In this document: positions 25,945-32,378 of the stretch, piece after piece
Layout of the letters: the number at the start of each line of letters is the position of its first letter
Position numbering within the stretch: position 1 is the stretch's first letter
IMG/VR virus record: IMGVR_UViG_3300009156_000061
Coordinates: 1 to 33,666 of that record
Direction: 5' to 3' (one strand)
DNA length: 33,666 bases
Source: a virus
Notes under the pieces: generated by a model
The model's input: the letters and a program-made list of their open reading frames with translations, nothing else
Told to the model about the DNA's origin: nothing
The model's database searches: none
Position numbers and translations under genes: made by a program

Positions 25945-26707
25945 GAGTCGGTGCTTTTTCTTTGGGTTTATGCCGTGGAACTGAGATCACCTTCTCCTTT
26001 TCCTTCGCCTTTTCCTTTGGCTTCGCCTTGTACGGAGGGCTGGGTGGGGGTGGAATAGCCTGACGGAGCGGGACCGGTTTCTGTTCAGTGATCAACCAGC
26101 AGAAGGATGGAAGCTTCTCTCTCTGCCCTTCCGACATATTCCGCCAGATGGTGTCCTGGGGCAGCTTGACCTTGGCCCGAAGATCACAGAAACAGACCGC
26201 GCATGATTTCAACTGCGCGTCGTACTTGGTCGCTCTGGATCCGGTGATGAGCCGCGCCGCTGCGTGGAGGGAGTTCATATTGCAGCTGGTGCAACCTTGC
26301 GGCTCCTGATTCATCGGACAGGACACGCAGACTTTGGCGCGTGCATCGGATTGTTCGGGGGGAACGAGCTTGCGACCGTCCACTATCCACCAATTGGCCA
26401 GTGTCCGGGTGCCCTGCAGGACGACATGGAACGAATGCGCGAGACCAGCGACCCATCCCATTGGTTTCGGAAAGTCCTGTTGACGTGGTTCGCCGCCGCA
26501 ATAGTCCGGTATGCGAGCGCAAGTCGCCTCCTCAATCCTCTGGGGCAGATCGTTCGGAAGCGGGTAACCGTTAACCTGATAATGCCGGGTGAGATCGTCT
26601 ATTAGACCGCTGAGACTGGCTTGTTCGAACTCCTGCCCGGTTTCCGGCACTTTATAGCGCCATCCGCCGGGCGGGACATTATCGAGATTCGGTAGATGAA
26701 GGTTCAA
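25904..26707 (-). CDS. Cys-rich metal-binding protein next to the portal
   Basis: A 267-aa protein, apparently starting at TTG 26707, one base after the upstream stop; the first in-frame ATG would remove 80 residues of plausible sequence. Residues about 120-190 contain a Cys array: CVSCPMN, GCTSCNMN, SCAVCFCDLRAKVKLP and a later FCW. The spacing suggests one or two bound zinc ions or an iron-sulfur cluster. The last 50 residues are Pro/Lys/Glu low complexity (KAKPKEKAKEKEKV). Encoded directly upstream of the portal in a late operon, it is probably a head-assembly or packaging accessory. No enzyme family is recognised. Confidence 0.6.
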   Translation of the reverse strand: MNLHLPNLDNVPPGGWRYKVPETGQEFEQASLSGLIDDLTRHYQVNGYPLPNDLPQRIEEATCARIPDYCGGEPRQQDFPKPMGWVAGLAHSFHVVLQGTRTLANWWIVDGRKLVPPEQSDARAKVCVSCPMNQEPQGCTSCNMNSLHAAARLITGSRATKYDAQLKSCAVCFCDLRAKVKLPQDTIWRNMSEGQREKLPSFCWLITEQKPVPLRQAIPPPPSPPYKAKPKEKAKEKEKVISVPRHKPKEKAPTHDRHPPDRRRTRS

Positions 26708-26708
26708 T

Positions 26709-27116
26709 TCATACCTTCTCTAACTGCTCATCCAGAAATTCTTCTGCCTCCTCGCTCATCCCGTACGGGATTGGAATCGGAAGTTCGAAAATGACGGGAC
26801 CACCGATCTTCTTCACGACGATCTCGAGACCCTCGCGGTAGATGTGGATGCCGTTGTCCATGCACCAGCGTCCGATGCTGAACTGGAGTGGAACCATTTT
26901 GCGGAACTCCAGTTCCAGTCGCGCTTCGACCCGGGCCATGGCTTTCAAGGTTTCCTGCAGCACTTCTGCTTTCCGTAAAGCCTTCAGGGTATTGTCCCTC
27001 TTCTCCTCCTCCTGTTCGGGAGTGAGCTTCAATTCCCCGACGGTCGTGAACACGTCCCGACCGTACTGTGGCAGTGCCACTTCCCGGTCGTTGTCGATCT
27101 GTTCGGTGCGTTTCAT
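26709..27116 (-). CDS. First late-operon gene; small terminase candidate
   Basis: A 135-aa protein from ATG 27116 (MKRTEQIDNDREVALPQYG). Upstream codons to 27239 overlap the promoter region and are not likely translated. The middle is a helical, charged segment (LTPEQEEEKRDNTLKALRK, then ETLKAMARVEARLELEF), followed by a beta region (IHIYREGLEIVVKKIGG) and an acidic end. It lies directly opposite the large terminase across the divergent promoters. A small-terminase role is possible from position, but no helix-turn-helix is evident. No ribosome site is visible; the predicted 5' leader is short. Confidence 0.55.
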   Translation of the reverse strand: MKRTEQIDNDREVALPQYGRDVFTTVGELKLTPEQEEEKRDNTLKALRKAEVLQETLKAMARVEARLELEFRKMVPLQFSIGRWCMDNGIHIYREGLEIVVKKIGGPVIFELPIPIPYGMSEEAEEFLDEQLEKV

Positions 27117-27128
27117 GCGAATCAGCAC

Positions 27129-27211
27129 GTTAACGATACAGTAATAGGCTTTAACGATAACGCTTGTCAAGCCCAAGAACCGTCCGTAATCTGATTTAAC
27201 GAGAGTTAACG
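27129..27211. promoter_or_regulatory. Divergent promoter region with four TTAACG boxes
   Basis: Four copies of TTAACG start at 27130, 27151, 27196 and 27206; the spacings 21, 45 and 10 are near whole helical turns for two of three. On the minus strand a perfect TTGACA (27170-27165) and TATTAC (27146-27141), 18 nt apart, form a good promoter for the late operon. On the plus strand TTGTCA (27164-27169) and a weak TAATCT (27187-27192), 17 nt apart, could serve the terminase. The two -35 boxes overlap in the near-palindrome CTTGTCAAG. The boxes probably bind one regulator controlling both directions. Confidence 0.6.
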
Positions 27212-27227
27212 CCGATTTAAGCCCAGA

Positions 27228-29108
27228 ATGACCACCCATTGGCCGGATTTAGCCAAGTTGAAGACCGCTTATGTGGATCCGGGGACTGGGCTTCGTCATG
27301 TGATGGGACTGCGGGAGCAGGCTGCGAGCGACTTCATGTTTGGTGCCGATGGCGATGTTCGGTATGAGGGACTGAGGAGGCTGATGTGGTTCACCTGGCC
27401 GGAATTCGTGAAGAACATCGTTGTGGCTCAGGATAAGTCGGTTCTGGTGACGACGAGTGACCGGTGGAATCCGTGGATGGCCAGGATGCTTAAGGCATTC
27501 ACGAACACGGAGCATGTGGAGAAGGTGGGTGAGACGATCTTCCGGTATGTGGGGCTGACTGGATGCGGCGGCGCAGGGAAGACGCATTCGGCGGGAGCGT
27601 TCGCCATGGCCTGGTGGGGAGTGGACCCGACCAACTCAATTGTCATCCTGACCAGCACGACGGTTGGAATGATCCGGCACCGTATCTGGCCCGTCGTCTC
27701 CCACTATGCGAAGAACGCTTATGACGTAGTCAGCGGCAAGCATCTGGAGCTGGGCCACATGGTGGAGAGCCAGATGGAATTGCGAGCCAGTAAAGGTGAC
27801 GCGAAGCACGCTGTCTTTGCGCTGGCTGTGGCCATGGGAGAGACGCAGAAGGCGATCCACAACCTGAAAGGTATGCACGCAAAGCGCATCCTGCTGATCA
27901 TCGATGAAGCCAATGGGACACCGGAAGCAATCTTCGAAACCATCCCCAACCTCGCGAAAGGTGCGCTCGACGTGACGGTGATCATCATTGGCAATCCGTG
28001 GAGCCGGATGGATCCGCACGGGAGAGCGATCACGCCCGAAGGCGGGTGGGGAACTTTTAGTGAGGACAAGCTGGAATGGAGGAGCCGGTCGGTGGCGGAG
28101 TGGGGCTTGCCGAGTGGAGTGATCCTGAGGTTCGACGGGAAAGACAGTCCCAACGTCAAGCTGAAGCGGAATGCTCATCCTTATATTTACACCTATGACA
28201 ACTGGATGCAGGACAACAAACCGGAACGCCTGGGGACGTTGCAGTACTGGATCCAGTGTCGCGGAGCGCATCCGCCCAGCGGCATCGAGAAGACGATCTT
28301 CAACGAGCAACTCTTTGATCGGTGCGATGCGGACAACCATTTCGAATGGTTGAGTGAGAAGATGAAGCTCGCGTTCCTGGACCCGTCCTTCACGTCCGGC
28401 GGGGATGCGTGCGTGCTGCAGATTGCGGAGATGGGCGATATCCGGGATGGGAAGAAAGCCCTGCAGCTGACGGAGGTGGTCGACATGGAGATCGATGCGA
28501 ATGCGGCGGCGCATGACATCGATTACCAGATTGGTCGGAGGGTTATTGAGGAATGTAAACGGCGGAATATAAGGCCGGAATGTTTCGGGCTGGATGCGAC
28601 CGGCACGGGGCGCGGGGTCGGTGCCATCATGGCCAGTGAATGGAGTTCAGCGATTCATTACACCACCTGGGGATCGAGCGCGACGGAGAGGTCGAGCGCC
28701 CAGAATGACGGGAGACCAGGGAAAGAAGTCTACAATAATTTCGTGTGCGAAATGTGGTTCGCGGCCCGGGAGATGATGGAGGCAGGCCAATTGAAGGGAT
28801 TCGGCCGGGAAGCCAAGCAACAGTTCTGCTCGCGGATGTATGACATGGCCGGGAAAAAATTCACGATCGAACCGAAAAGCGAGATGAAGGAACGGGTGCG
28901 TTACTCGCCGGACTACGCGGATGCGGTCGTGGGTGTGGTGGAAGTGGCGCGGAGGAATGGACTGATGATTTCAGGGAAGATCGCCCAGGTGCAATCCAGC
29001 GAATGGAAAAAGCAGGTTATGGATCTGCAGGATGAAGGTGGACTGGAGGTGGATGCGGTCTGCAGTGTGGCGATGGATGGAGGATGGGGACTGGAGGATG
29101 TGGGATGA
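27228..29108 (+). CDS. terL: Terminase large subunit
   Basis: DNA-packaging motor ATPase and nuclease. A 626-aa protein. Walker A is GCGGAGKTHSAG (about residues 112-123), Walker B is RILLIIDEA (about 220-228), and a coupling motif lies after VILTSTTVG. The C-terminal RNase H-like nuclease has acidic residues in LAFLDPSFTSGGD (about 383-395), CFGLDATGTG (about 457-466) and YSPDYADAVVG (about 562-572). The protein is somewhat longer than average. It is on the opposite strand from the portal, scaffold and capsid, which is unusual because terminase genes normally lead the late operon. A fibronectin-like gene follows on the same strand. Confidence 0.92.
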   Translation: MTTHWPDLAKLKTAYVDPGTGLRHVMGLREQAASDFMFGADGDVRYEGLRRLMWFTWPEFVKNIVVAQDKSVLVTTSDRWNPWMARMLKAFTNTEHVEKVGETIFRYVGLTGCGGAGKTHSAGAFAMAWWGVDPTNSIVILTSTTVGMIRHRIWPVVSHYAKNAYDVVSGKHLELGHMVESQMELRASKGDAKHAVFALAVAMGETQKAIHNLKGMHAKRILLIIDEANGTPEAIFETIPNLAKGALDVTVIIIGNPWSRMDPHGRAITPEGGWGTFSEDKLEWRSRSVAEWGLPSGVILRFDGKDSPNVKLKRNAHPYIYTYDNWMQDNKPERLGTLQYWIQCRGAHPPSGIEKTIFNEQLFDRCDADNHFEWLSEKMKLAFLDPSFTSGGDACVLQIAEMGDIRDGKKALQLTEVVDMEIDANAAAHDIDYQIGRRVIEECKRRNIRPECFGLDATGTGRGVGAIMASEWSSAIHYTTWGSSATERSSAQNDGRPGKEVYNNFVCEMWFAAREMMEAGQLKGFGREAKQQFCSRMYDMAGKKFTIEPKSEMKERVRYSPDYADAVVGVVEVARRNGLMISGKIAQVQSSEWKKQVMDLQDEGGLEVDAVCSVAMDGGWGLEDVG

Positions 29109-29152
29109 TCAATTTCGGTAGCGGCTGTTTTTGCTGTTTCCATGCCGCGTAT

Positions 29153-29183
29153 GCTCCCCGCAGGCCAACAGCGGCAGGGGAGC
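29153..29183 (+). other. Inverted repeat between terminase and the Fn3-like gene
   Basis: GCTCCCC (29153-29159) pairs with GGGGAGC (29177-29183), extendable by one T-A pair, with a 17-nt loop. It sits in the 100-nt gap between the terminase stop and the next start, with no T-tract after it. It may attenuate the downstream gene or stabilise the mRNA. Confidence 0.3.
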
Positions 29184-29208
29184 AGCCGAACAACAACACA
29201 GAATAACT

Positions 29209-29778
29209 ATGACTAATTCCTTATTCCTGGCTTTGACCCTCCTGATGACCGGCAACGGGGTTATTCTCACATGGAAAAAACATCCCGATGCCGCTTATTA
29301 CAACCTCTACGTGATCAATACCAATCTCCGCCTGACCAACGTGGTGCGGGTCGCCACCAACTCCTACACCATGACCAATCTGGTCAAGGGCAACACCTAC
29401 TCCGTCCAGATCGCCGTCGTGAATCATCTCGGGCTGGATTCCGAACTCAGCCTACCAACCACCTTCATGTTCGGAATCCTCTCACCACCCACTGTCCATA
29501 CCCATTTCCTCATCAACACACCCTCGTCATGGACCTTCACCACCTCCTGGCACGCCGCTCCCGGCGCTTCCGGCTATTACCTGAAGATCGCCCAAAACGG
29601 ACGACCACTGACCAACATTTTCACCACCAACCTCTCCGCCCGGGTCGTCGTGCCAAAAGCCGATCGCACCAATCTCCACCTTCAGTCCACTAATGCGTTC
29701 GGCGCGTCCCGCTCCGTGCCGGTCGCCACTTATGTCCGCCCGACCCGACCCGATCAGGTCTCCCTCATCCTTCCATGA
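29209..29778 (+). CDS. Fibronectin type III-like protein
   Basis: Start taken at ATG 29209 (189 aa); the longer open frame uses TTG and adds Cys/Arg-rich residues. A short hydrophobic N-terminus (MTNSLFLALTLLMTGNG) could be a weak signal peptide. Two beta-sandwich domains follow. In the first, VILTWKKHPDAAYYNLYV, NSYTMTNLVKGNTYSVQIAVVN and LDSELS carry the Trp, Tyr and Leu positions of fibronectin type III. The second is a similar copy with FTTSWHAAPGASGYYLKIAQ. Such proteins decorate phage virions or the host surface. It ends convergently against a minus-strand region. No clear ribosome site. Confidence 0.65.
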   Translation: MTNSLFLALTLLMTGNGVILTWKKHPDAAYYNLYVINTNLRLTNVVRVATNSYTMTNLVKGNTYSVQIAVVNHLGLDSELSLPTTFMFGILSPPTVHTHFLINTPSSWTFTTSWHAAPGASGYYLKIAQNGRPLTNIFTTNLSARVVVPKADRTNLHLQSTNAFGASRSVPVATYVRPTRPDQVSLILP

Positions 29779-29921
29779 AAAAGCCGCGCTATTCGGTCTT
29801 CCTTTGACTCCAACTGTAGCCGCCAGCGACGGTGGGCGCGTTCGCTGGATGTGTCCTTGCACATGATCATCGGGGCGTTGTGAATCCCCAGACTGGGTAT
29901 ACCCTTCGTTTTCTTCTTCAT
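29754..29921 (-). CDS. Possible small basic protein (55 aa)
   Basis: Begins MKKKTKGIPSLGIHNAPMIM and continues to RRWRLQLESKEDRIARLF. It overlaps the end of the fibronectin-like gene on the other strand by 25 nt. It lies just beyond the hairpin that ends the GCNNN array, on the same strand. There is no ribosome site, so support is only the plausible composition. The surrounding 29779-29935 otherwise shows nothing recognisable. Confidence 0.3.
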   Translation of the reverse strand: MKKKTKGIPSLGIHNAPMIMCKDTSSERAHRRWRLQLESKEDRIARLFHGRMRET

Positions 29922-29935
29922 AAGTCGGAAGGATA

Positions 29936-29960
29936 GGTGGAGGAGTATTACTCCTCCACC
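29936..29960 (-). terminator. Perfect 25-nt inverted repeat at the end of the array
   Basis: Twelve-base arms (GGTGGAGGAGTA and its exact complement) flank a single central base; as RNA this gives an 11-bp stem with a 3-nt loop. The last array pentamer (GCAAG on the minus strand) ends at 29961, so the array abuts the hairpin with no gap. On the minus strand it is followed by TATCCTTCC, not a U-run. It may be a terminator, a 3'-end stabiliser or a processing site for the array RNA. Confidence 0.6.
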
Positions 29961-30625
29961 CTTGCTTTGCCATTGCGCTGCTCAGCAAGGCTGAACTCAG
30001 CTTTGCCATCGCTGCGCTGTGGGCAGCTCTGTAGCGCCGTTGCTTTGCATAGCACGGATGGGCATTGCCATGCCATGCCGCTGCTACGCCGTGCTTGGCG
30101 TCGCCATGCCGTTGCCTGGCTCTGCTTTGCCACGCAGTGCCATTGCTGTGCTTAACTGTGCTCTGCCTGGCCTTTGCGATGCCGCACGTCGCATGGCGAT
30201 GCCGTCGCTGTTCGGTGCGTGGCGTCACTTGGCTCAGCCATTACTTTGCTCTGCTGTGCCTGGCCATGCCGTCGCATCGCACTACTCTGCGATACATTGC
30301 CGTTGCGATGCTGTGCCGTGCGTTGCCGTCGCTTCGCTCTACAATGCGTGACATGGCTTTGCCGTTGCTGCGCACTACTGGGCGCTGCTTCGCCGTCGCC
30401 TTGCACTGCATAGCCTTGCCGTTGCTTCGCTCTGCGTGACGTCGCTTTGCCATTGCTGTGCTCTGCAGCTCTCTGCTTCGCATCGCCATTGCACTGCTGC
30501 GCCAGGCTAGGCCGTACTATGCCATTGCTGTGCTCCGCCGGGACACGCGCCGCCGGGCCGCGCCTCGCCACTGCTGCGCGGAACATCGCCCTACTGCGCC
30601 GTTGCTATGAGTCGCATGGCGATGC
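29961..30625 (-). repeat. GCNNN pentamer-phased array with periodic GCRRYG hexamers
   Basis: Read on the minus strand, the direction of the upstream gene, the 665 nt split without remainder into pentamers GCNNN and 20 hexamers. The hexamers are GCAACG (6), GCAATG (5), GCGACG (4), and one each of GCAGTG, GTAATG, GCAAAG, GCAGCG and GCGATG. Each hexamer is immediately followed by GC. Plus-strand cores (GCC plus the rest) start at 29969, 30005, 30036, 30077, 30108, 30139, 30170, 30201, 30237, 30268, 30299, 30325, 30361, 30392, 30418, 30449, 30485, 30521, 30567 and 30598. Intervals are 26 (2), 31 (10), 36 (5), 41 (1) and 46 (1). By hand about 84 of 103 pentamers have exact GC, and most of the rest have GT. 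Intervals are mostly not multiples of three, so it is not protein coding. The transcript strand is poor in U. The array begins at the upstream stop codon and ends at a hairpin. Confidence 0.93.
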
Positions 30626-30626
30626 T

Positions 30627-31274
30627 TTACGCCTCCACTAAGCGACGTTCTGCTTCGCTATCGCCGTACTGCTTCACGATCTCCTCCCATGTAAACCGGC
30701 CCTTGCCGGAATTCCGCCACTGGCCGAGTCCACGGAATTTTCCGTAGTCCAGAAATAATCTCACGTAGGGGACGAGTTCCTTGGCAAGGATCTGAATGTC
30801 GAACACGATACTGGTGCCTGCGGGAACGGTTTCACTCCGACAGAGCGACACTCTCGGTCCCTGCGCGGTATCCGCCTTCAGCGGTCGTTCACAGATTCCT
30901 AGCAATACTCGGTCCATGACCCCAGTCGCGATGATGAACGGAATGAATCGAGGTGTGACAAAGATGCACCCGTCGATTTTGGTTTTATAGGCGGTGAGCT
31001 TTTCCAGGTTGCCGCGATACTCCTTGTCCATCCGATTTAAACTGCCGCACGCATCCTTGAAGAACCCCTTGATCTGGTAATCGTAGATGCCGGGCAGTTC
31101 TTTTTCCCGGTGGAAAATTGTGGTCCCAGCCTCCTCCCGGTGTTCCGCGTTGTCGAGTTCATCATGCTGGGGAGTGCCACTCGGGTGCTTGCTCGCAATG
31201 AAATCTTGGAAGATATCTTTGTTCGCCGCTTTGGTCCCGAGGACTTCCTCAGTGAATGTTATTTTGATTTTCAT
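30627..31274 (-). CDS. RAMP-like (Cas7/Csm3/Cmr4-fold) protein, stand-alone
   Basis: A 215-aa protein. Three features resemble the RAMP fold of CRISPR backbone proteins: YQIKGFFKDAC (residues 66-76), like the xxKGxxR/K helix start; SETVPAGTSIVFDIQIL (147-163), like the E-x-V/I-P-x-G-T strand of Csm3/Cmr4; and RGLGQWRNSGKGRF (181-194), like the Gly-rich RNA-binding loop. RPLKADTAQGPRVSL (130-144) also looks conserved. I recall similar proteins in other phages annotated as hypothetical. It is the last gene of a compact operon, starting as ATGA over the upstream stop. The GCNNN array begins at its stop codon. No cas10, cas6, cas1, cas2 or CRISPR is present. RNA binding is inferred; catalytic activity is not indicated. 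Confidence 0.7.
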   Translation of the reverse strand: MKIKITFTEEVLGTKAANKDIFQDFIASKHPSGTPQHDELDNAEHREEAGTTIFHREKELPGIYDYQIKGFFKDACGSLNRMDKEYRGNLEKLTAYKTKIDGCIFVTPRFIPFIIATGVMDRVLLGICERPLKADTAQGPRVSLCRSETVPAGTSIVFDIQILAKELVPYVRLFLDYGKFRGLGQWRNSGKGRFTWEEIVKQYGDSEAERRLVEA

Positions 31275-31384
31275 ATTTGCTCCTCCTCTTCGGGAGGTGG
31301 TTTGGTTTTATCTCTGGAAGTGCGGCTCGGCAGTAACAGCAGCACAACGGAAGTTATGAGGAGTGAGATGATCAGAACGTTCAT
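31271..31384 (-). CDS. Small single-span membrane protein (37 aa)
   Basis: From ATG 31384: MNVLIISLLITSVVLLLLPS forms one transmembrane helix, followed by a charged tail (RTSRDKTKPPPEEEEQI). This start overlaps the previous stop (ATGA), and its own stop overlaps the next start (ATGA), so it is embedded in the operon. The predicted topology is N-out or N-in single span; the function is unknown. A longer frame to 31453 adds non-plausible residues. Confidence 0.65.
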   Translation of the reverse strand: MNVLIISLLITSVVLLLLPSRTSRDKTKPPPEEEEQI

Positions 31385-31590
31385 ACCATCTCCACCTCTT
31401 CCAGTTTCCACTTCTTCTTCACACAGTACTCCCGCACCCGGCTCAATCCCCAATGCTTCATATAGGTAAGGATGGGTGCCGTCCGAGTCACCACCCCGCT
31501 GATCTCACCATCATTGGTGGGCATCGGCAGTGTGTCCGCCTCAAACCCAGCCGTGAAATGAGCACCTCGGATCTGGTAAAGCCGGGTCAT
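31381..31590 (-). CDS. Small phage protein of unknown function (69 aa)
   Basis: It contains GEISGVVTRTAPILTYMKHWGLSRVREYCVKKKWKLEEV. This resembles a widespread short phage protein (strand ending in x-APIxxWM, then a helix with an xxVxxWxxxKG end); I recall no function for it. ATGA overlaps on both sides show translational coupling with its neighbours. Confidence 0.7.
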   Translation of the reverse strand: MTRLYQIRGAHFTAGFEADTLPMPTNDGEISGVVTRTAPILTYMKHWGLSRVREYCVKKKWKLEEVEMV

Positions 31591-31751
31591 TTGTCGCGCT
31601 TCGGGAGCGGGTTAGCCATGAGCCAATTCTGCCAGCGGCACCACGCCACCAAACTCTCATCACTGTCCTTGAAGCAGAGGATGGGTCGCCTGGTCCCCCA
31701 GACCTCATTTGTCATGGTCGGGATTTGTATTTCGAACGAGACTTCTCTCAT
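31587..31751 (-). CDS. Small unrecognised protein (54 aa)
   Basis: Translates as MREVSFEIQIPTMTNEVWG and continues through LCFKDSDESLVAWCRWQNW to a stop. The Trp/Cys-rich centre and proper start-stop coupling (ATGA on both ends) support it as real despite its short length. No family is recognised. Confidence 0.65.
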   Translation of the reverse strand: MREVSFEIQIPTMTNEVWGTRRPILCFKDSDESLVAWCRWQNWLMANPLPKRDK

Positions 31752-32110
31752 ACCCTCCGACTGACATGGTCGAACGACAGGTTGTCCTGCTGCTCAAGCA
31801 TTTTGGTGATGGTGTTAAACCCATCCAGAAGCTCCACCAGTAGATCCCGTTGTCCGAGGATCATGCCGAGAGTCGACTCGACTATTTTCTTCTTTGTATC
31901 CGCCGGGAGGTTGGTCGAATTGATTTTAATCCCGACTCCGCCCTCATCGCGGAAGATACTGGCGCAGGACCAGGAGGCTTCGAACATCGTCATGTGCTCG
32001 ATCGCGTTCTGATTCGCCAGAATGACCGTGCCGCAGATATCGTGTTTGGACATGAGGTCAGCGATCTCCTTGCGGATCGCGACCAGTTTAGGATCAGGCT
32101 CAGTTCTCAT
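31748..32110 (-). CDS. Phage protein of unknown function (120 aa)
   Basis: A helix (LVAIRKEIADLMSKHDICG) is followed by a beta unit (TVILANQNAIEHMTMFEASW) with SCASI, then a long helical C-terminus (VESTLGMILGQRDLLVELL). I have a loose memory of short phage proteins with D-I-C-G-x-V-x-L and a later W/YSCA, but cannot name a family. ATGA overlaps with both neighbours. Confidence 0.65.
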   Translation of the reverse strand: MRTEPDPKLVAIRKEIADLMSKHDICGTVILANQNAIEHMTMFEASWSCASIFRDEGGVGIKINSTNLPADTKKKIVESTLGMILGQRDLLVELLDGFNTITKMLEQQDNLSFDHVSRRV

Positions 32111-32244
32111 TTTTTCTCCTTGCTCTTCCGCTTCCGTGGCAGCTTGGAATTAGCTCTGTTTGCGAGTGTTTTCCGCTTGCTGCGTTTCAGTCCGCCAACC
32201 CGTCCGAGGATTGCCGCTGCGTTCTCCACTTTGGTGATATCCAT
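32107..32244 (-). CDS. Small very basic protein (45 aa)
   Basis: MDITKVENAAAILGRVGGLK leads into a Lys/Arg-rich tail (RSKRKTLANRANSK, KLPRKRKSKEKK). A ribosome site AAGGTGG lies about 9 nt upstream. Its stop overlaps the next start (ATGA). The charge suggests nucleic-acid binding. It overlaps the less certain frame 32187-32378 by 58 nt. Confidence 0.6.
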   Translation of the reverse strand: MDITKVENAAAILGRVGGLKRSKRKTLANRANSKLPRKRKSKEKK

Positions 32245-32378
32245 TGCCGCGCCACCTTACGAACCGCTTCGCTAACCGTCAAATTAAAGTCGGGGGTTCT
32301 TTGGCGGAACCCCCGTGCCACCAGAGTTGGTGCAGAGTGGTGGCTGTGGCCCGGCTGCGTTGCACAGTCAGGTCTCAT
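32187..32378 (-). CDS. Possible small protein overlapping the basic gene
   Basis: A 63-aa frame starting directly after the zinc-protein stop (TGAATG). The first half is His/Thr/Arg-rich with no pattern; the second (FNLTVSEAVRKVARQWI) could be a helix. It overlaps the basic gene, and the hairpin at 32291-32315 lies within it. Support is only the coupled start. Confidence 0.3.
   Translation of the reverse strand: MRPDCATQPGHSHHSAPTLVARGFRQRTPDFNLTVSEAVRKVARQWISPKWRTQRQSSDGLAD
32291..32315. other. GC-rich hairpin inside the small-gene operon
   Basis: CGGGGGTTC (32291-32299) pairs with GAACCCCCG (32307-32315), 7-nt loop TTTGGCG: nine perfect pairs. It lies 63 nt after the start of the 32378-gap on the minus strand, followed there by ACTTTAATTTG. 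It may attenuate the operon between the zinc protein and the downstream genes. Confidence 0.45.

Noticed and set aside
29527-30586. Long open frames across the array on both strands (for example 144 aa at 30152-30586, minus)
   Set aside because: They arise because GCNNN units rarely make stops. Unit lengths 26, 31, 41 and 46 shift the frame at almost every hexamer, so no frame is preserved and no ribosome site fits.
29961-30625. CRISPR array
   Set aside because: There is no exact repeat of 20 or more nt, unit lengths vary in steps of 5, and the only constant element is about 8 nt.
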